Notes under the pieces: model-generated | Told to the model about the DNA's origin: nothing | Databases searched by the model: none | What the model saw: only the letters and a program-made list of their open reading frames with translations | Program-made: the position numbers and the translations under genes | In this document: positions 34,639-43,742 of the stretch, piece by piece | Layout of the letters: the number at the start of each line of letters is the position of its first letter | Position numbering within the stretch: position 1 is the first letter of the stretch | NCBI GenBank assembly: GCA_942492735.1 | Contig: OW818648.1 | Location: 2,604,001 to 2,668,000 of the forward strand | Length of the DNA stretch: 64,000 bases | Direction of reading: 5' to 3' | DNA from: Sporobacter sp942492735 | GTDB lineage: Bacteria > Bacillota > Clostridia > Oscillospirales > Oscillospiraceae

Positions 34639-36199
34639 CGAACGCCGGGCCCAAGAGCCCATTGATTTCATTCAGTGCCTTCACCTAACGGGCGACTTTT
34701 ACGGTCGTCCTTTTGTTTTGCAGGATTGGCAAAAGGAAACCCTGCGCGCCGTCTACGGCACACTCAACGAGCGGGGCCTGCGCCAATACCGGTACGCCTA
34801 TCTCGAGATCCCAAAGAAAAACGGCAAGACCGAAACGACGGCCGGCATCGCCATCTATCACCTTGTCTGTGATCCGCCCGGTGGTGAGATATACTGCTGC
34901 GCCGCTGAGAAGAAACAAGCGGGCCTTGTTTATAAAGCGGCCAAGCAAATGATCGAGCAGGATGATGAGCTTGACTTTCACAAGGGCGGCATTCTCAAAG
35001 TCACTGACAGCTTAAAGCAAATTGAGAATGTTCAGACTGGTACAATACTGACGGTCCTCTCAGCCGAAGCATACAGCAAGCACGGACTAAACCCGACCGT
35101 CATCATCTTTGATGAGCTGCACGCGCAGCCGAACCGCGAGCTGTGGGACACCATGACATTCGGCTCGGGCTCGGCGCGTAAGGAACCACTGGTATGGGTC
35201 ATTACGACGGCCGGCGACGATCCCGACAGGAAGTCTATCGGCTGGGAGATCCACGAAAAAGCCATCAACATCAGAGACGGTAAGCTTAATAACCCGCAAT
35301 GGTACGTCAGAATATACGGCATACCGAATGATCCGGATATAGACATCTACGATGAAGCGCTATGGTACCGAGTCAACCCGTCGCTCGGTGTGTCGATTGA
35401 CATCGAGACGCTGCGGTTGGAAGCTCTGGACGCACAGGAAAGTGAAAAGCTCGAACGTCTCTTCCGGTGGCTGCGACTAAACCAATGGGTCAACCTGAAG
35501 CGCATCGGCTGGCTGCCGATCACGCTCTGGGATACGACAAGGGAATCATGGCAGATGAATGATCTGCTTGGAAAGAAATGCTATGTCGGAATCGACCTGT
35601 CCAGCAAAATAGATCTGACGGCTGTGTCACCCCTGTTTCCACCGCAGGGCGGTATAGGCAAGTGGCGCTTCTTCTTTGACGCATGGGTGCCTGAACAAAA
35701 CATGAAGGAGCGGGTCAGCCGCGACCATGTGGAGTATGATTACTGGGTGCAAAAGAATTATCTCAAAGCAACGCCGGGGAACGTGGTTGACTATTCGGAA
35801 ATTAAAAACCGAATCGAAGAAATCGAACGGATTTACAAAGTCCAGTATTACTGCGCAGATCCGTGGCACCTGGAGATACTCAAGCAGCTGCTGCCACAGA
35901 AGATTGCAAAAAAATTCATTGAGATACCACAGACAATGTCTGGTATGACGCAGGGAATGGGCGAACTTGAACGGCTGTTCAGAGCAAACCTGATTACCCA
36001 TCTCGACAATCCGCTTGGTCGCTGGTGCTTCGGAAACGTCATTGTGGCAACAGACGGCAATGAAAACCAGAAGCCAATGAAAAATAAAAGCATAGATAGA
36101 ATTGACCCGATCGTCGCGCTGATCAACGCCATGGCCGCAGCGGTGAAACTGGAGTCAAAACGCAGCGTCTACGCTGATAGAGGAGTGATTGCAATTTGA
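34622..36199 (+). CDS. Terminase large subunit
   Basis: ATPase and nuclease of the DNA packaging motor. Of about 525 residues, the N-terminal ATPase domain has FYGRPFVLQDWQKETLRAVY, the Walker A-like EIPKKNGKTE and the Walker B VIIFDELHAQPN. The C-terminal nuclease domain has CYVGIDLSSKIDLTAV and YYCADPWHLEIL with conserved acidic residues. The start is uncertain: GTG 34622 fits typical family N-termini but lies close to AGGGG, GTG 34631 is better spaced. Confidence 0.94.
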   Translation: MFRVVDERRAQEPIDFIQCLHLTGDFYGRPFVLQDWQKETLRAVYGTLNERGLRQYRYAYLEIPKKNGKTETTAGIAIYHLVCDPPGGEIYCCAAEKKQAGLVYKAAKQMIEQDDELDFHKGGILKVTDSLKQIENVQTGTILTVLSAEAYSKHGLNPTVIIFDELHAQPNRELWDTMTFGSGSARKEPLVWVITTAGDDPDRKSIGWEIHEKAINIRDGKLNNPQWYVRIYGIPNDPDIDIYDEALWYRVNPSLGVSIDIETLRLEALDAQESEKLERLFRWLRLNQWVNLKRIGWLPITLWDTTRESWQMNDLLGKKCYVGIDLSSKIDLTAVSPLFPPQGGIGKWRFFFDAWVPEQNMKERVSRDHVEYDYWVQKNYLKATPGNVVDYSEIKNRIEEIERIYKVQYYCADPWHLEILKQLLPQKIAKKFIEIPQTMSGMTQGMGELERLFRANLITHLDNPLGRWCFGNVIVATDGNENQKPMKNKSIDRIDPIVALINAMAAAVKLESKRSVYADRGVIAI

Positions 36200-37464
36200 A
36201 ATTTATTGACCGCGTTAGGACTTTCTTCCGCAACATGTCGACGCTGGCGCGCCCAAGTCCCGAACTGAAAGAAGCGTTTGGCAATATCCTGTCAAAGGTT
36301 GGTATTAAAATCACCTCAAAAGCGGCGGTCCAAGTGACGGCCGTTTTTGCATGTGTGCGGATTCTGGCAGAAAACATCGCCTCGCTGCCGCTGCCTCTTT
36401 ACAGGAAAACAGCAAAGGGCAAAGAAAAAGCAGAGGACCGGCTGCTGTATGAGGTGCTTCACGATGTGCCGAATCCTGAGACCGACAGTTTTCAGTTTTG
36501 GCAGACCTTCCTCTACAACATGCTCATATACGGAAAGGGCATTGCAGAGGTCGTCAGAAACGGAGCGGGTGAGGTTGCGCAGATGTGGAACATCCCGACG
36601 CCTTACGTAAAGATCATCAGAAACAAAGAAACGAATGCACTTGAATATGAGGTCACAACGCCGGCGCCGGACTCGAATAAATACATCCTCAGTAAAGAAC
36701 AGATATTCCGAGTTGACTGGATTTCACCGGACGGTCTCAACGCATTTAAACCAATAGAGCTAGCGCAGAATGCTATCGGCCTCGGCGTCGCTGCCGAAGA
36801 GTTTGCGTCTAATTATTTCAAGAATGGAATGAACGCCGGCGGGATCGTGGAATATCCGGAAGGCATGGACGACGATCAGATAGAGCGTTTCAGAAAGTCA
36901 ATTCGTGAAGAATACGCTGGGCTTTCCAATGCGGCGCGGATCCTGTTCCTTGAACAGGGCAGCAAGTACACACAAATTTCTAATTCACCGAAGGAATCAC
37001 AAATGCTTGAGACGCGTAAGCATCAGGTCGTCGAAGTCGCACGGTTTTATAACGTGCCGCTGCACATGATCGGTGATCTCGAGCACGCGACGTTTTCAAA
37101 CATCGAGCAGATGTCACTGAATTTTGTCATCTACTCCTTGAGGCCTTATCTCGTCAGAATAGAGAGAGCCATCAAAGCGCAGCTGCTGACACCGTTCGAT
37201 CGCAAGACTTGCTTTGCAAAATTCAATGTCGACGCGCTGCTCCGTGGTGACTATAAATCCAGAATGGAAGGTCACGCGATCGCGAGACAAAACGGATGGA
37301 AATCAGCTAACGACATCCTGGAGCTCGAGGATGAGGACCGCATCCCACCCGAAGAAGGCGGAGACGCCTATCTCGCAAACGGGAACCTGAGAACACTCAA
37401 GGAACTAATGAAGGCAGCGGCTACTACAACGACGTCAACGACTTCGGCGTCATCGTCATTTTAG
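36196..37464 (+). CDS. Portal protein, HK97 family
   Basis: Forms the dodecameric ring through which DNA enters the head. The 422-residue product has SKAAVQVTAVFACVRILAEN, PLYRK, the central FYNVPLHMIGDLEHATFSNI and an extended C-terminal tail that is Thr/Ser-rich. It starts at TTG 36196, which overlaps the terminase stop, with GGAG upstream. Confidence 0.94.
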   Translation: MKFIDRVRTFFRNMSTLARPSPELKEAFGNILSKVGIKITSKAAVQVTAVFACVRILAENIASLPLPLYRKTAKGKEKAEDRLLYEVLHDVPNPETDSFQFWQTFLYNMLIYGKGIAEVVRNGAGEVAQMWNIPTPYVKIIRNKETNALEYEVTTPAPDSNKYILSKEQIFRVDWISPDGLNAFKPIELAQNAIGLGVAAEEFASNYFKNGMNAGGIVEYPEGMDDDQIERFRKSIREEYAGLSNAARILFLEQGSKYTQISNSPKESQMLETRKHQVVEVARFYNVPLHMIGDLEHATFSNIEQMSLNFVIYSLRPYLVRIERAIKAQLLTPFDRKTCFAKFNVDALLRGDYKSRMEGHAIARQNGWKSANDILELEDEDRIPPEEGGDAYLANGNLRTLKELMKAAATTTTSTTSASSSF

Positions 37465-37484
37465 GCGGGAGGTGAAAACAGAAA

Positions 37485-38210
37485 TTGAAAATAAGTATTA
37501 ACGGCTACATTATCCCGAACGAATATAAAGAAGTTTATAACTGGTTCGGATATGACTCCTGCTGTCCAAATGACATTAAAGCGGCAAAAGCCGGAGCGCC
37601 GGGGGAGTCGCTTGATGTGACAATAGGCACATGTTACGGTGGGTCAATTTTCGCGGGATCCGAGATCGGAGCTGAAATTGGATCACACCAAGGGGGCGCA
37701 TTTATAGAAATCACAGGACTTGCGGCATCTGCCGCCAGTGTGATCGCAATGTATGCGCGCAGCAGAATGGCACCGACAGCAATGCTCATGGTGCACAATG
37801 TTTCAAGTGTTGCAGAAGGCGATTTTCACGCGATGGACAAAGAGTCTGATACGCTCAAACAGTGCAATAAATCCATAGCAGCGGCCTATGTCATGAAAAC
37901 GGGAATGTCTGAAGAGGATGCGTTGAAGCTTATGGACAAGGAATCCTGGCTGACAGCGCAAAAAGCAAAGGAGCTCGGTCTTGTAGACGAGGTCATGTTT
38001 GCATCGGCTGATCCGTCGCAGCTTGTCGCCGCCTTCGGTTCCGGTATGCTTCCAAAGGCCGTCATCGAAAAGACACGACAGATGCTCAAGGACAAAAAAG
38101 AAGGTGCGCCAAAGGACCAGGTGACACCGCCTGCCGGGCCAACGGATCAGGACGCACTCGCTTATGACCTTGCCTACGCAAAGCTCAAGCTCGCAGTCGC
38201 AATGCTTTAA
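37485..38210 (+). CDS. ClpP-like prohead protease
   Basis: Cleaves scaffolding/capsid precursor during head maturation. The 241-residue protein follows the ClpP fold: GTCYGGSIFAGSEIGAEIG, catalytic Ser82 in GLAASAASVIAMY, His104 in MVHNVSS, and KELGLVDEVMF near the end of the protease domain. A C-terminal linker follows. It starts at TTG 37485, eight bases after GGGAGGTG. Confidence 0.9.
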   Translation: MKISINGYIIPNEYKEVYNWFGYDSCCPNDIKAAKAGAPGESLDVTIGTCYGGSIFAGSEIGAEIGSHQGGAFIEITGLAASAASVIAMYARSRMAPTAMLMVHNVSSVAEGDFHAMDKESDTLKQCNKSIAAAYVMKTGMSEEDALKLMDKESWLTAQKAKELGLVDEVMFASADPSQLVAAFGSGMLPKAVIEKTRQMLKDKKEGAPKDQVTPPAGPTDQDALAYDLAYAKLKLAVAML

Positions 38211-38243
38211 ATACAAAAAATTATATTTTTGGAGGTAACATCA

Positions 38244-39419
38244 ATGACACTGACTGAGAAAAAGCAGGCACTGGCTGCGAAAGTCGCAGAGGCCAGGGGC
38301 TTCCTTGACAAAAAAGATATGGAGGCCTACAACAAAATCGACGCAGAAATCGACACCATGAGCAACGATATCAAGGCAGAGGAAAAGCAATTGGAGCGGG
38401 AGGCTGCTCTCAAAAAGTTCCCTGAAGCCTTAACGAGGCCGCTGCCGCAGGATGGCGAAAAACCGAAGAACATCACCGAGTCTCCGGAGTACAAAGAAGC
38501 CTTTTTCAAGGCGGTCCGTGAGGGGAAAAACGCGCTGACGGCCGATGAGAAAAAAATGTTTTCCAACGTCATGAGCGTCGGTACCGACACAAAGGGCGGT
38601 TTCCTCGTCATGCCGGCGGAGATGGAGTCCGGTATCCGTGAGATTCTGACGGCAACCGTTGCAATTCGCCGCCTTGCTAACGTCATTTCGGCGACAGCCG
38701 ACCGCAAAATCCCGATAGCCACCAGCTTCGGCGCCGCGTCGTGGATCGGAGAAAACGGCAGTTACCCGAAGGTAGACGACGCACTGAATGTCGTCACCAT
38801 CGGCGCCAACAAACTCGGCAAGATCATACTCGTCTCCGAAGAGCTTATCAACGATGCTGACTTCAATCTCATGAGCATCATCAACAACAGCTTTGCCAAG
38901 TCCTTCGCTCCGACCGAAGAGGACGGATTTACCACCGGTGACGGTGTAGACAAGCCGACAGGCTTCCTTGTCGACGCGGAAACAGGTGTTACGACGGCGG
39001 CCAACAACGCTGTCACCGCTGACGAAGTGCTCGACCTGTTCTACAGCCTGAAACCGGGATACCGCCGGGTCGCGACGTTCCTGTTCCACAACCTGACGGA
39101 GAAATATCTGCGCAAGCTGAAGAACGGCACCACCGGCGATTACATGTGGCAGCCCGGTCTCATCGCAGGCCAGCCGAACACGCTGCTCGGACGGCCGATC
39201 GAGAACTCCGACTCAATGCCAACGCTCGCCGCCACAAACAAACTCATCGCCTTCGGAGATTTTAAACAGTACATGATCAAGGACACAAAGGGCATGCAGA
39301 TGCAGGTCCTCGACCAGCTGTATGCGGAAAACGGACAGGTCGGCTTCAAGGGCAACGAGCGCACTGACGGAAAGCTGACTCTGAACGAGGCAATCAAGCT
39401 CCTTGTTATGAAGGCATAA
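38244..39419 (+). CDS. Major capsid protein, HK97 fold
   Basis: The 391-residue precursor has an N-terminal coiled-coil scaffolding (delta) domain of about 100 residues (KKQALAAKVAEARGFLDKKD and EEKQLEREAALKKF) and the HK97 shell: GGFLVMPAEMESGIREIL, SWIGENGSYPKVDDALN, YMWQPGLIAGQPNTLLGRPI and LAATNKLIAFGDFKQYMI. The upstream protease probably removes the delta domain. GGAGG picks ATG 38244. Confidence 0.96.
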   Translation: MTLTEKKQALAAKVAEARGFLDKKDMEAYNKIDAEIDTMSNDIKAEEKQLEREAALKKFPEALTRPLPQDGEKPKNITESPEYKEAFFKAVREGKNALTADEKKMFSNVMSVGTDTKGGFLVMPAEMESGIREILTATVAIRRLANVISATADRKIPIATSFGAASWIGENGSYPKVDDALNVVTIGANKLGKIILVSEELINDADFNLMSIINNSFAKSFAPTEEDGFTTGDGVDKPTGFLVDAETGVTTAANNAVTADEVLDLFYSLKPGYRRVATFLFHNLTEKYLRKLKNGTTGDYMWQPGLIAGQPNTLLGRPIENSDSMPTLAATNKLIAFGDFKQYMIKDTKGMQMQVLDQLYAENGQVGFKGNERTDGKLTLNEAIKLLVMKA

Positions 39420-39457
39420 AGACCTCTTACATAGAGAGCGTGTAGAATCAACAACAT

Positions 39458-39488
39458 GAAAGCTTCAGGCCAATGGTCTGAAGCTTTC
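39458..39488 (+). terminator. Stem-loop after the capsid gene
   Basis: A perfect 11-bp stem GAAAGCTTCAG/CTGAAGCTTTC with a 9-nt loop, followed by AGACTTATTTTA. The U-tract is partial, so it could reduce transcription past the highly expressed capsid gene. Confidence 0.45.
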
Positions 39489-39516
39489 AGACTTATTTTA
39501 AGAAAGAGGTTTTTAC

Positions 39517-39957
39517 ATGAAAAGAGATCTCACAAACAACATTGCGCTCGTGCTCCTGAAGGAGCCGGTCGATGCTGTAGCCACCGACGCAGTATCTAGT
39601 ATTCTCGACACAGCAGACTGCGACGGTGTTGAAGTCGCCATTATCGTAAGTGCCCTAACAGGCGTAGACGGTTCAAGCTATCTGACACCGGTGCTCCAGT
39701 CGAGCGATACCGTCGTCGGTACGGCATTTGCGGCCGTCGCCGCCGCCGACATCATCGGCGGTTTTTCAAAGATCGACGCGACTTCGGAGGACAGCGTCAT
39801 TCAGCGCGCCGGATACATCGGGCACAAGCGCTATTTGCGCGTCAACTTCGATTACACCGGGGCCGGCATCTCTGCCGGAATCATCGGCGCTGTCGGTATC
39901 CTGGGCTACTCGAAGGATGCACCTGTCGTGGCACCGGCACCGCTGGCCGCGACGTAA
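39517..39957 (+). CDS. Probable capsid accessory or decoration protein
   Basis: 146 residues: DCDGVEVAIIVSALTGVDGS, then YLTPVLQSSDTVVG and the late GYIGHKRYLRVNFDYTGAGI, a beta-rich pattern. A similar module is inserted into the connector protein at 40411. Position between capsid and connector fits a head decoration or fibre protein. GAAAGAGG precedes the ATG. Confidence 0.6.
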   Translation: MKRDLTNNIALVLLKEPVDAVATDAVSSILDTADCDGVEVAIIVSALTGVDGSSYLTPVLQSSDTVVGTAFAAVAAADIIGGFSKIDATSEDSVIQRAGYIGHKRYLRVNFDYTGAGISAGIIGAVGILGYSKDAPVVAPAPLAAT

Positions 39958-40022
39958 TAACAGCGTCGGGTTTTGGATTATACAAATTCTATGCCCGGCA
40001 TAGACACAGGAGGAAAACAACC

Positions 40023-40394
40023 GTGAAAATAGTAAAAATTCTCGTATGTTTCACTTCCGCATTCGGAAGTTGGATGCCGGGCGAAACGGCCATTATTGCC
40101 AACGCCAGCGCCGAGGAGATAGCGGCATGCGGATATGCCGAGATTCTCGGCGATGCACCAGACGATGGCAGTGCATCCGAAGAAGAAATACTTGCAGACG
40201 CTGAAGCCGCCGAAGCAGAAGCCCAGGCAAAAGCAGACGCTGAAGCCGCCGAAGCAGAAGCCCAGGCGAAAGCAGTCGCTGAAGCCGCCGAAGCAGAAGC
40301 CCAGGCGAAAGCAGTCGCTGAAGCCGCCGAAGCAGAAGCCCAGACGAAAGCAGACACAGAAGCTGCTGAAACAAAAGCAAAAGCAAAAAAATAA
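40023..40394 (+). CDS. Phage protein with Ala/Glu repeat tail
   Basis: 123 residues starting VKIVKILVCFTSAFGSW at GTG 40023 after AGGAGG. The N-terminal part (about 45 residues) is compact; the rest is four 13-residue copies of AEAAEAEAQAKA-type sequence predicted to be a long charged helix, ending in Lys. Small head-tail genes with such helices occur in this position; function unknown. Confidence 0.6.
   Translation: MKIVKILVCFTSAFGSWMPGETAIIANASAEEIAACGYAEILGDAPDDGSASEEEILADAEAAEAEAQAKADAEAAEAEAQAKAVAEAAEAEAQAKAVAEAAEAEAQTKADTEAAETKAKAKK
40200..40355 (+). repeat. Four tandem 39-bp coding repeats
   Basis: Copies begin GCTGAAGCCGCCGAAG at 40200, 40239, 40278 and 40317, exactly 39 bp apart, and differ at few positions; a degenerate fifth follows. 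The unit is a multiple of three, so copy-number change keeps the frame and alters the length of the Ala/Glu helix. Confidence 0.9.
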
Positions 40395-40410
40395 GACAGG
40401 AGGCTTCGGC

Positions 40411-41343
40411 ATGAAATGTAAAATCATCACACCGCCGTCGGTTGAGCCGGTAACGCTTGCCGAAGCAAAAGCACATCTGAGACAGTCCTCGGACTCGTTT
40501 GACGGCGACGTCACGACGTATCAGTCCATATCGCCGGGCAGCCACAATGCAGCCGCATCCTACAGTCTTGTAGGAGCGGCTGTTAATGTGCTCGGGTTTA
40601 TATCGATGGCCATTCTGAACGCCGGCGCCTGCGGAGCGGGCGGATCTGTCGCGGCAAAGTTTCAGGAGTCAGATGATGCTGTCAGCTGGCTTGATGTCAC
40701 CGGCGGCGCTTTTACGGTCGTCACGGAGGCAAATGACAACGCGGTGCAAGAAAAAGAGTATACGGGCGGAAAAGAGTACGTCCGTATCGTTGCGACGGTC
40801 GCAGTATCTGCCTGCGCATTCTCAGCAGACTTTGTGGTTAAAACGGGAGAAGTTCAGGAAAACACGCTGATCTCTGATCTAATCACCGGCGCCCGGGAGT
40901 ACTGCGAGAATCACACACGCCGCGCCCTGGCAACGCAGACGATCGAAGCCTATCCGGACTGGTTCCCGTGCCGGAATGAGATCGAGCTTCCGAAGCCGCC
41001 ACTGCAGTCGGTGACATCAGTCATCTACAAAGATAGCGCCGGGACGGAAACCACCATGACGGCAGACACAGAATATCTGACGGATCTCGAGAGCAGCATC
41101 GGCAGGCTTGTCCTGCCATACGGAAAAGGCTGGCCGAGCTTTACACCGTATCCGATGAACCCAATTAAGATCAGATACGTCGCAGGGTACAGCGCTCTCA
41201 ATCCAATGCCGAAGCTTATCAAGCAGGCGATGCTACTGCACATCGGTTATTTTTATAATCACCGAGACGCCGTCGACCTAAATGAAGAAACGGAGCGGGC
41301 TATTAAAAGCATGCTCACGATGTACCGGACGGGGTGGTTTTGA
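40411..41343 (+). CDS. Head-tail connector (gp6-like adaptor) with inserted beta domain
   Basis: Of 310 residues, the first 30 (ITPPSVEPVTLAEAKAHLRQ) and the last 165 (LISDLITGAREYCENHTRR, IELPKPPLQSV, IRYVAGY and a final helix) match the HK97 gp6/SPP1 gp15-type adaptor. Between them about 110 residues form an insert (NAGACGAGGSVAAKFQESDD, GGKEYVRIVATVAVS) that resembles the protein at 39517. AGGAGG picks ATG 40411; the frame is also open upstream across the Ala/Glu repeats, but that part is a chance reading. Confidence 0.8.
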   Translation: MKCKIITPPSVEPVTLAEAKAHLRQSSDSFDGDVTTYQSISPGSHNAAASYSLVGAAVNVLGFISMAILNAGACGAGGSVAAKFQESDDAVSWLDVTGGAFTVVTEANDNAVQEKEYTGGKEYVRIVATVAVSACAFSADFVVKTGEVQENTLISDLITGAREYCENHTRRALATQTIEAYPDWFPCRNEIELPKPPLQSVTSVIYKDSAGTETTMTADTEYLTDLESSIGRLVLPYGKGWPSFTPYPMNPIKIRYVAGYSALNPMPKLIKQAMLLHIGYFYNHRDAVDLNEETERAIKSMLTMYRTGWF

Positions 41344-41666
41344 TGGTTGAAGCGGGAAAGCTTAATAAAAAAATAACCGTCCAGAAGAAAACGCTCGGCA
41401 CTCCGTCCAGTGGCTATGCAGCAGAGACATGGACTGATCACAGCACACGGTACGCAGAGATGATCACAACCGGCGGCCGTGAGTTCTACGCGGCACAGAA
41501 AGTCAATGAAGAAACGACGGCGCTCTTCCGGATGCGGTACACGGCGGCAATCAATACGGCCATGCGGATTAAGCTCGGCAGCCGCATATTCGAAATTCTT
41601 CCGCCGCTGAATGACGTAAACGGTCGACACGAGGAGCTGCTGGTTTCAACAAAAGAGGTTACCTGA
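41343..41666 (+). CDS. Head closure protein (SPP1 gp16-like)
   Basis: 107 residues, beta-rich: AGKLNKKITVQKKTLGTPSS then WTDHSTRYAEMITTGGREFY and LFRMRYTAAINTAMRI. This fits the head-tail joining family that plugs the portal channel. The ATG overlaps the previous stop (TGATG). Confidence 0.78.
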   Translation: MVEAGKLNKKITVQKKTLGTPSSGYAAETWTDHSTRYAEMITTGGREFYAAQKVNEETTALFRMRYTAAINTAMRIKLGSRIFEILPPLNDVNGRHEELLVSTKEVT

Positions 41667-41680
41667 CAGGAGGCGGTAAA

Positions 41681-42019
41681 GTGAACATCAATGAAATGAT
41701 CGAGACGGCTTTGGCGTCACTGTCTCTGCCGACGGACCCGGATATTTATACCGGAAAAGCCATTGAGTACTTAACCTACAATTACACCTCGACAGCAGAC
41801 GACTATGGAGACGACAGGCCGCAGCATGAGAAGTACGCCGTTCAGGTGCACTATATCTGCCCGTCGTCATTTGACAGCATAGCCAGACGAAACAGGATCA
41901 AACAGCTGCTCTTTGCCGCCGATTTCACTTGGCCGGAAGTCATACCAGCAACGGATGAAAACGAACAGCATTGGGTATTCGAGTGCGAAAGATTAATCGA
42001 GGTTGATGTCGATGGCTAG
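41681..42019 (+). CDS. Tail completion / terminator-like protein
   Basis: 112 residues between head closure and HK97 gp10-like genes: EMIETALASLSLPTDPDIYT, RPQHEKYAVQVHYIC. Position and size suggest a tail terminator or completion protein. It overlaps the next gene by 8 bp. The family name is not certain. Confidence 0.55.
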   Translation: MNINEMIETALASLSLPTDPDIYTGKAIEYLTYNYTSTADDYGDDRPQHEKYAVQVHYICPSSFDSIARRNRIKQLLFAADFTWPEVIPATDENEQHWVFECERLIEVDVDG

Positions 42020-42515
42020 ATTCAACGCGACAGGAATAGCCGGCCTGCAGCTCAGCTTTGAGGAATTCGCCAGAATGCCGGATACGGTCATTGATGACAT
42101 TCTCAAAGCGGAAAGCAAGGTCGTCGTAAAGGCGCACAAAGCAATGTTGCGGTCCCTCGGTCTGTATAAGACAGGGAAGCTGGAGGCGTCAATCGAGGGG
42201 ATCGATAAAGTAACAAGCGCAAAGGGCGGTCAGCGCTATGTATTAGTTTACCCTGTCGGTACGCATCACAAATATGCCGGCAGAGAAAAGACAAAAGGTT
42301 ATAAGCGCAGCAAGTCCGGCAGTACTTATACCTACGGCGGAGGATCAAAAACAGCGACGGCAAACGACGTTGGATTTATCCACGAGTACGGTGCGCCAAA
42401 GCGCGGTATCAAAGCAAAACAATGGATGCGCCGGGCAAATGACAAATGCGAGCCAGAAGTCGAAGCGGCCGGTATGGCTGTTTATGACGACTGGCTGAAA
42501 TCGTTAAACTTATGA
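42012..42515 (+). CDS. HK97 gp10-family connector protein
   Basis: 167 residues: GLQLSFEEFARMPDTVIDDI, a basic KAHKAMLRSLGLYKTGKLEA, and FIHEYGAPKRGIKAKQWM near the end, which is the signature end of gp10-type proteins. GAGG nine bases upstream picks ATG 42012. Confidence 0.85.
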   Translation: MARFNATGIAGLQLSFEEFARMPDTVIDDILKAESKVVVKAHKAMLRSLGLYKTGKLEASIEGIDKVTSAKGGQRYVLVYPVGTHHKYAGREKTKGYKRSKSGSTYTYGGGSKTATANDVGFIHEYGAPKRGIKAKQWMRRANDKCEPEVEAAGMAVYDDWLKSLNL

Positions 42516-42530
42516 AAGAAGGTTATACAT

Positions 42531-43307
42531 ATGGGTAAAATCGGAATGCGCTATGCGGTCTGGGCACAATTCGCTACAGAGCCGACGAGCGCCCTGCCAA
42601 CATACAGCACAGGCTTCGCCGTCGGAGAAGCCATGAAAGCGGATCTGAACGTCGAATATGCCGAGAACCAACAGTATGGCGACGACAAGCTCATCGAGGA
42701 CGTGAAAGAGTTTTCAAGCGGAACCCTCGCGTTTGAAACGACGCACTTAACGATCCCGCAGATGGGCACGATTTACGGCGCGGAAATTGTCGACGACGAA
42801 CTCGGAAACGGACCGGACGACACGCCGCCCTACGGCGGCTTCGGATACATACAAGTACTGCAGCGTGGCAGCACGAAGATCTACCGGACGTTTTATATGC
42901 CGAAGGTCAAGGCAAAGATGGGTACGGAATCAAGCCAGACCAAAGAAAAATCCATCACCGTTTCAAACTTCCCGATGGAGTTTACCATATTTGCACCGCT
43001 GTTCGGAAAGTGGCGCTATGTCAAGGATCACACCACTGAAGCAGCGGCGAAAGCTTACATTGACAGCAAGCTCAATGTAGCAGTGTGGCATCAGGTGGAC
43101 GTCTTAGTCACTGGCGCAGGAGCTGAAGAAGGGGCAACGCCGGGCGGTATTACGATGGTCGCAAACACGACAGCGTTTGTACTCACGATCGCAGGCACCG
43201 TCACAAAACTGTACGACAACGGAGTGGACGCAACACTCAGTATCGCGGCGGGAGCGTATACGCTTGCAAGCGTCACGGCGGCGCACAACATAGCAGTAAT
43301 ATTCTAG
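42531..43307 (+). CDS. Major tail protein
   Basis: Tail-tube subunit. The 258-residue product matches the phi13-type family: KIGMRYAVWAQF, FAVGEAMKADLNVEYAENQQ and YGDDKLIEDVKEFSSGTLAF. The last 60 to 70 residues form an extra beta domain (VTGAGAEEGATPGGITMVAN) that may project from the tail surface. AGAAGG precedes the ATG. Confidence 0.88.
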   Translation: MGKIGMRYAVWAQFATEPTSALPTYSTGFAVGEAMKADLNVEYAENQQYGDDKLIEDVKEFSSGTLAFETTHLTIPQMGTIYGAEIVDDELGNGPDDTPPYGGFGYIQVLQRGSTKIYRTFYMPKVKAKMGTESSQTKEKSITVSNFPMEFTIFAPLFGKWRYVKDHTTEAAAKAYIDSKLNVAVWHQVDVLVTGAGAEEGATPGGITMVANTTAFVLTIAGTVTKLYDNGVDATLSIAAGAYTLASVTAAHNIAVIF

Positions 43308-43315
43308 CCATTGAT

Positions 43316-43345
43316 GGGCGGGGAGCAATCCCCGCCCTACTTTTT
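43316..43345 (+). terminator. GC-rich hairpin after the major tail protein
   Basis: A perfect 9-bp stem GGGCGGGGA/TCCCCGCCC with a GCAA loop, then TACTTTTT. It looks like an intrinsic terminator that would lower expression of downstream tail genes. Read on the minus strand it begins GTAGGGCGGGGA, like the host GTAGGG repeats. Confidence 0.75.
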
Positions 43346-43355
43346 GAGGTGCATT

Positions 43356-43742
43356 ATGAAAGCAGTAAAAATCAATTTCGCAGGTAAAGACTTTTATATG
43401 GCAATGACCGCAGAAGCAATGTTTGATCTGCGGGATCTAAGCGGTGATAAGACAATTTTGAAATTAATACAGCCAGCAACCAAAGAAGCGAGAACTTATT
43501 TGTTCAAGGCTGTTTCTATACTGACGGAAGCTGCCGAACTCGCCCGGCGATATATGGGATACGATAAATGCCTGCACCATCTTACCGAAAAAGCGATTGA
43601 AGCAATGGCAACGCCCGATGACATTCTCAACATGAAGGTCGCCGTAGCCGAAGCGATCGCGCTTGGATACAACCGAGAGATCAACGACCCTGAGAAAGAA
43701 GTCGATCTCGTCCTCCAGGAGCTTGAAAAAAAAACGAATTAA
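43356..43742 (+). CDS. Tail assembly chaperone, short form (gpG-like)
   Basis: 128 residues from ATG 43356 after GAGGTG; the frame upstream is chance. MKAVKINFAGKDFYMAMTAE, FDLRDLSGDKTILKLI and ALGYNREINDPEKEVD fit the small tail chaperone that precedes the tape measure gene. It ends in a run of nine A at 43726-43734, where ribosomes can slip to make the long form. Confidence 0.85.
   Translation: MKAVKINFAGKDFYMAMTAEAMFDLRDLSGDKTILKLIQPATKEARTYLFKAVSILTEAAELARRYMGYDKCLHHLTEKAIEAMATPDDILNMKVAVAEAIALGYNREINDPEKEVDLVLQELEKKTN

Noticed and set aside
40200..40355. CRISPR-like tandem repeats
   Set aside because: The units are contiguous with no spacers, keep a 39-bp coding period and lie inside an open frame, so they are protein repeats.
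40135..40410. N-terminal Lys/Pro-rich extension of the connector protein
   Set aside because: It is an out-of-frame reading of the Ala/Glu repeats; AGGAGG before ATG 40411 gives a better start.
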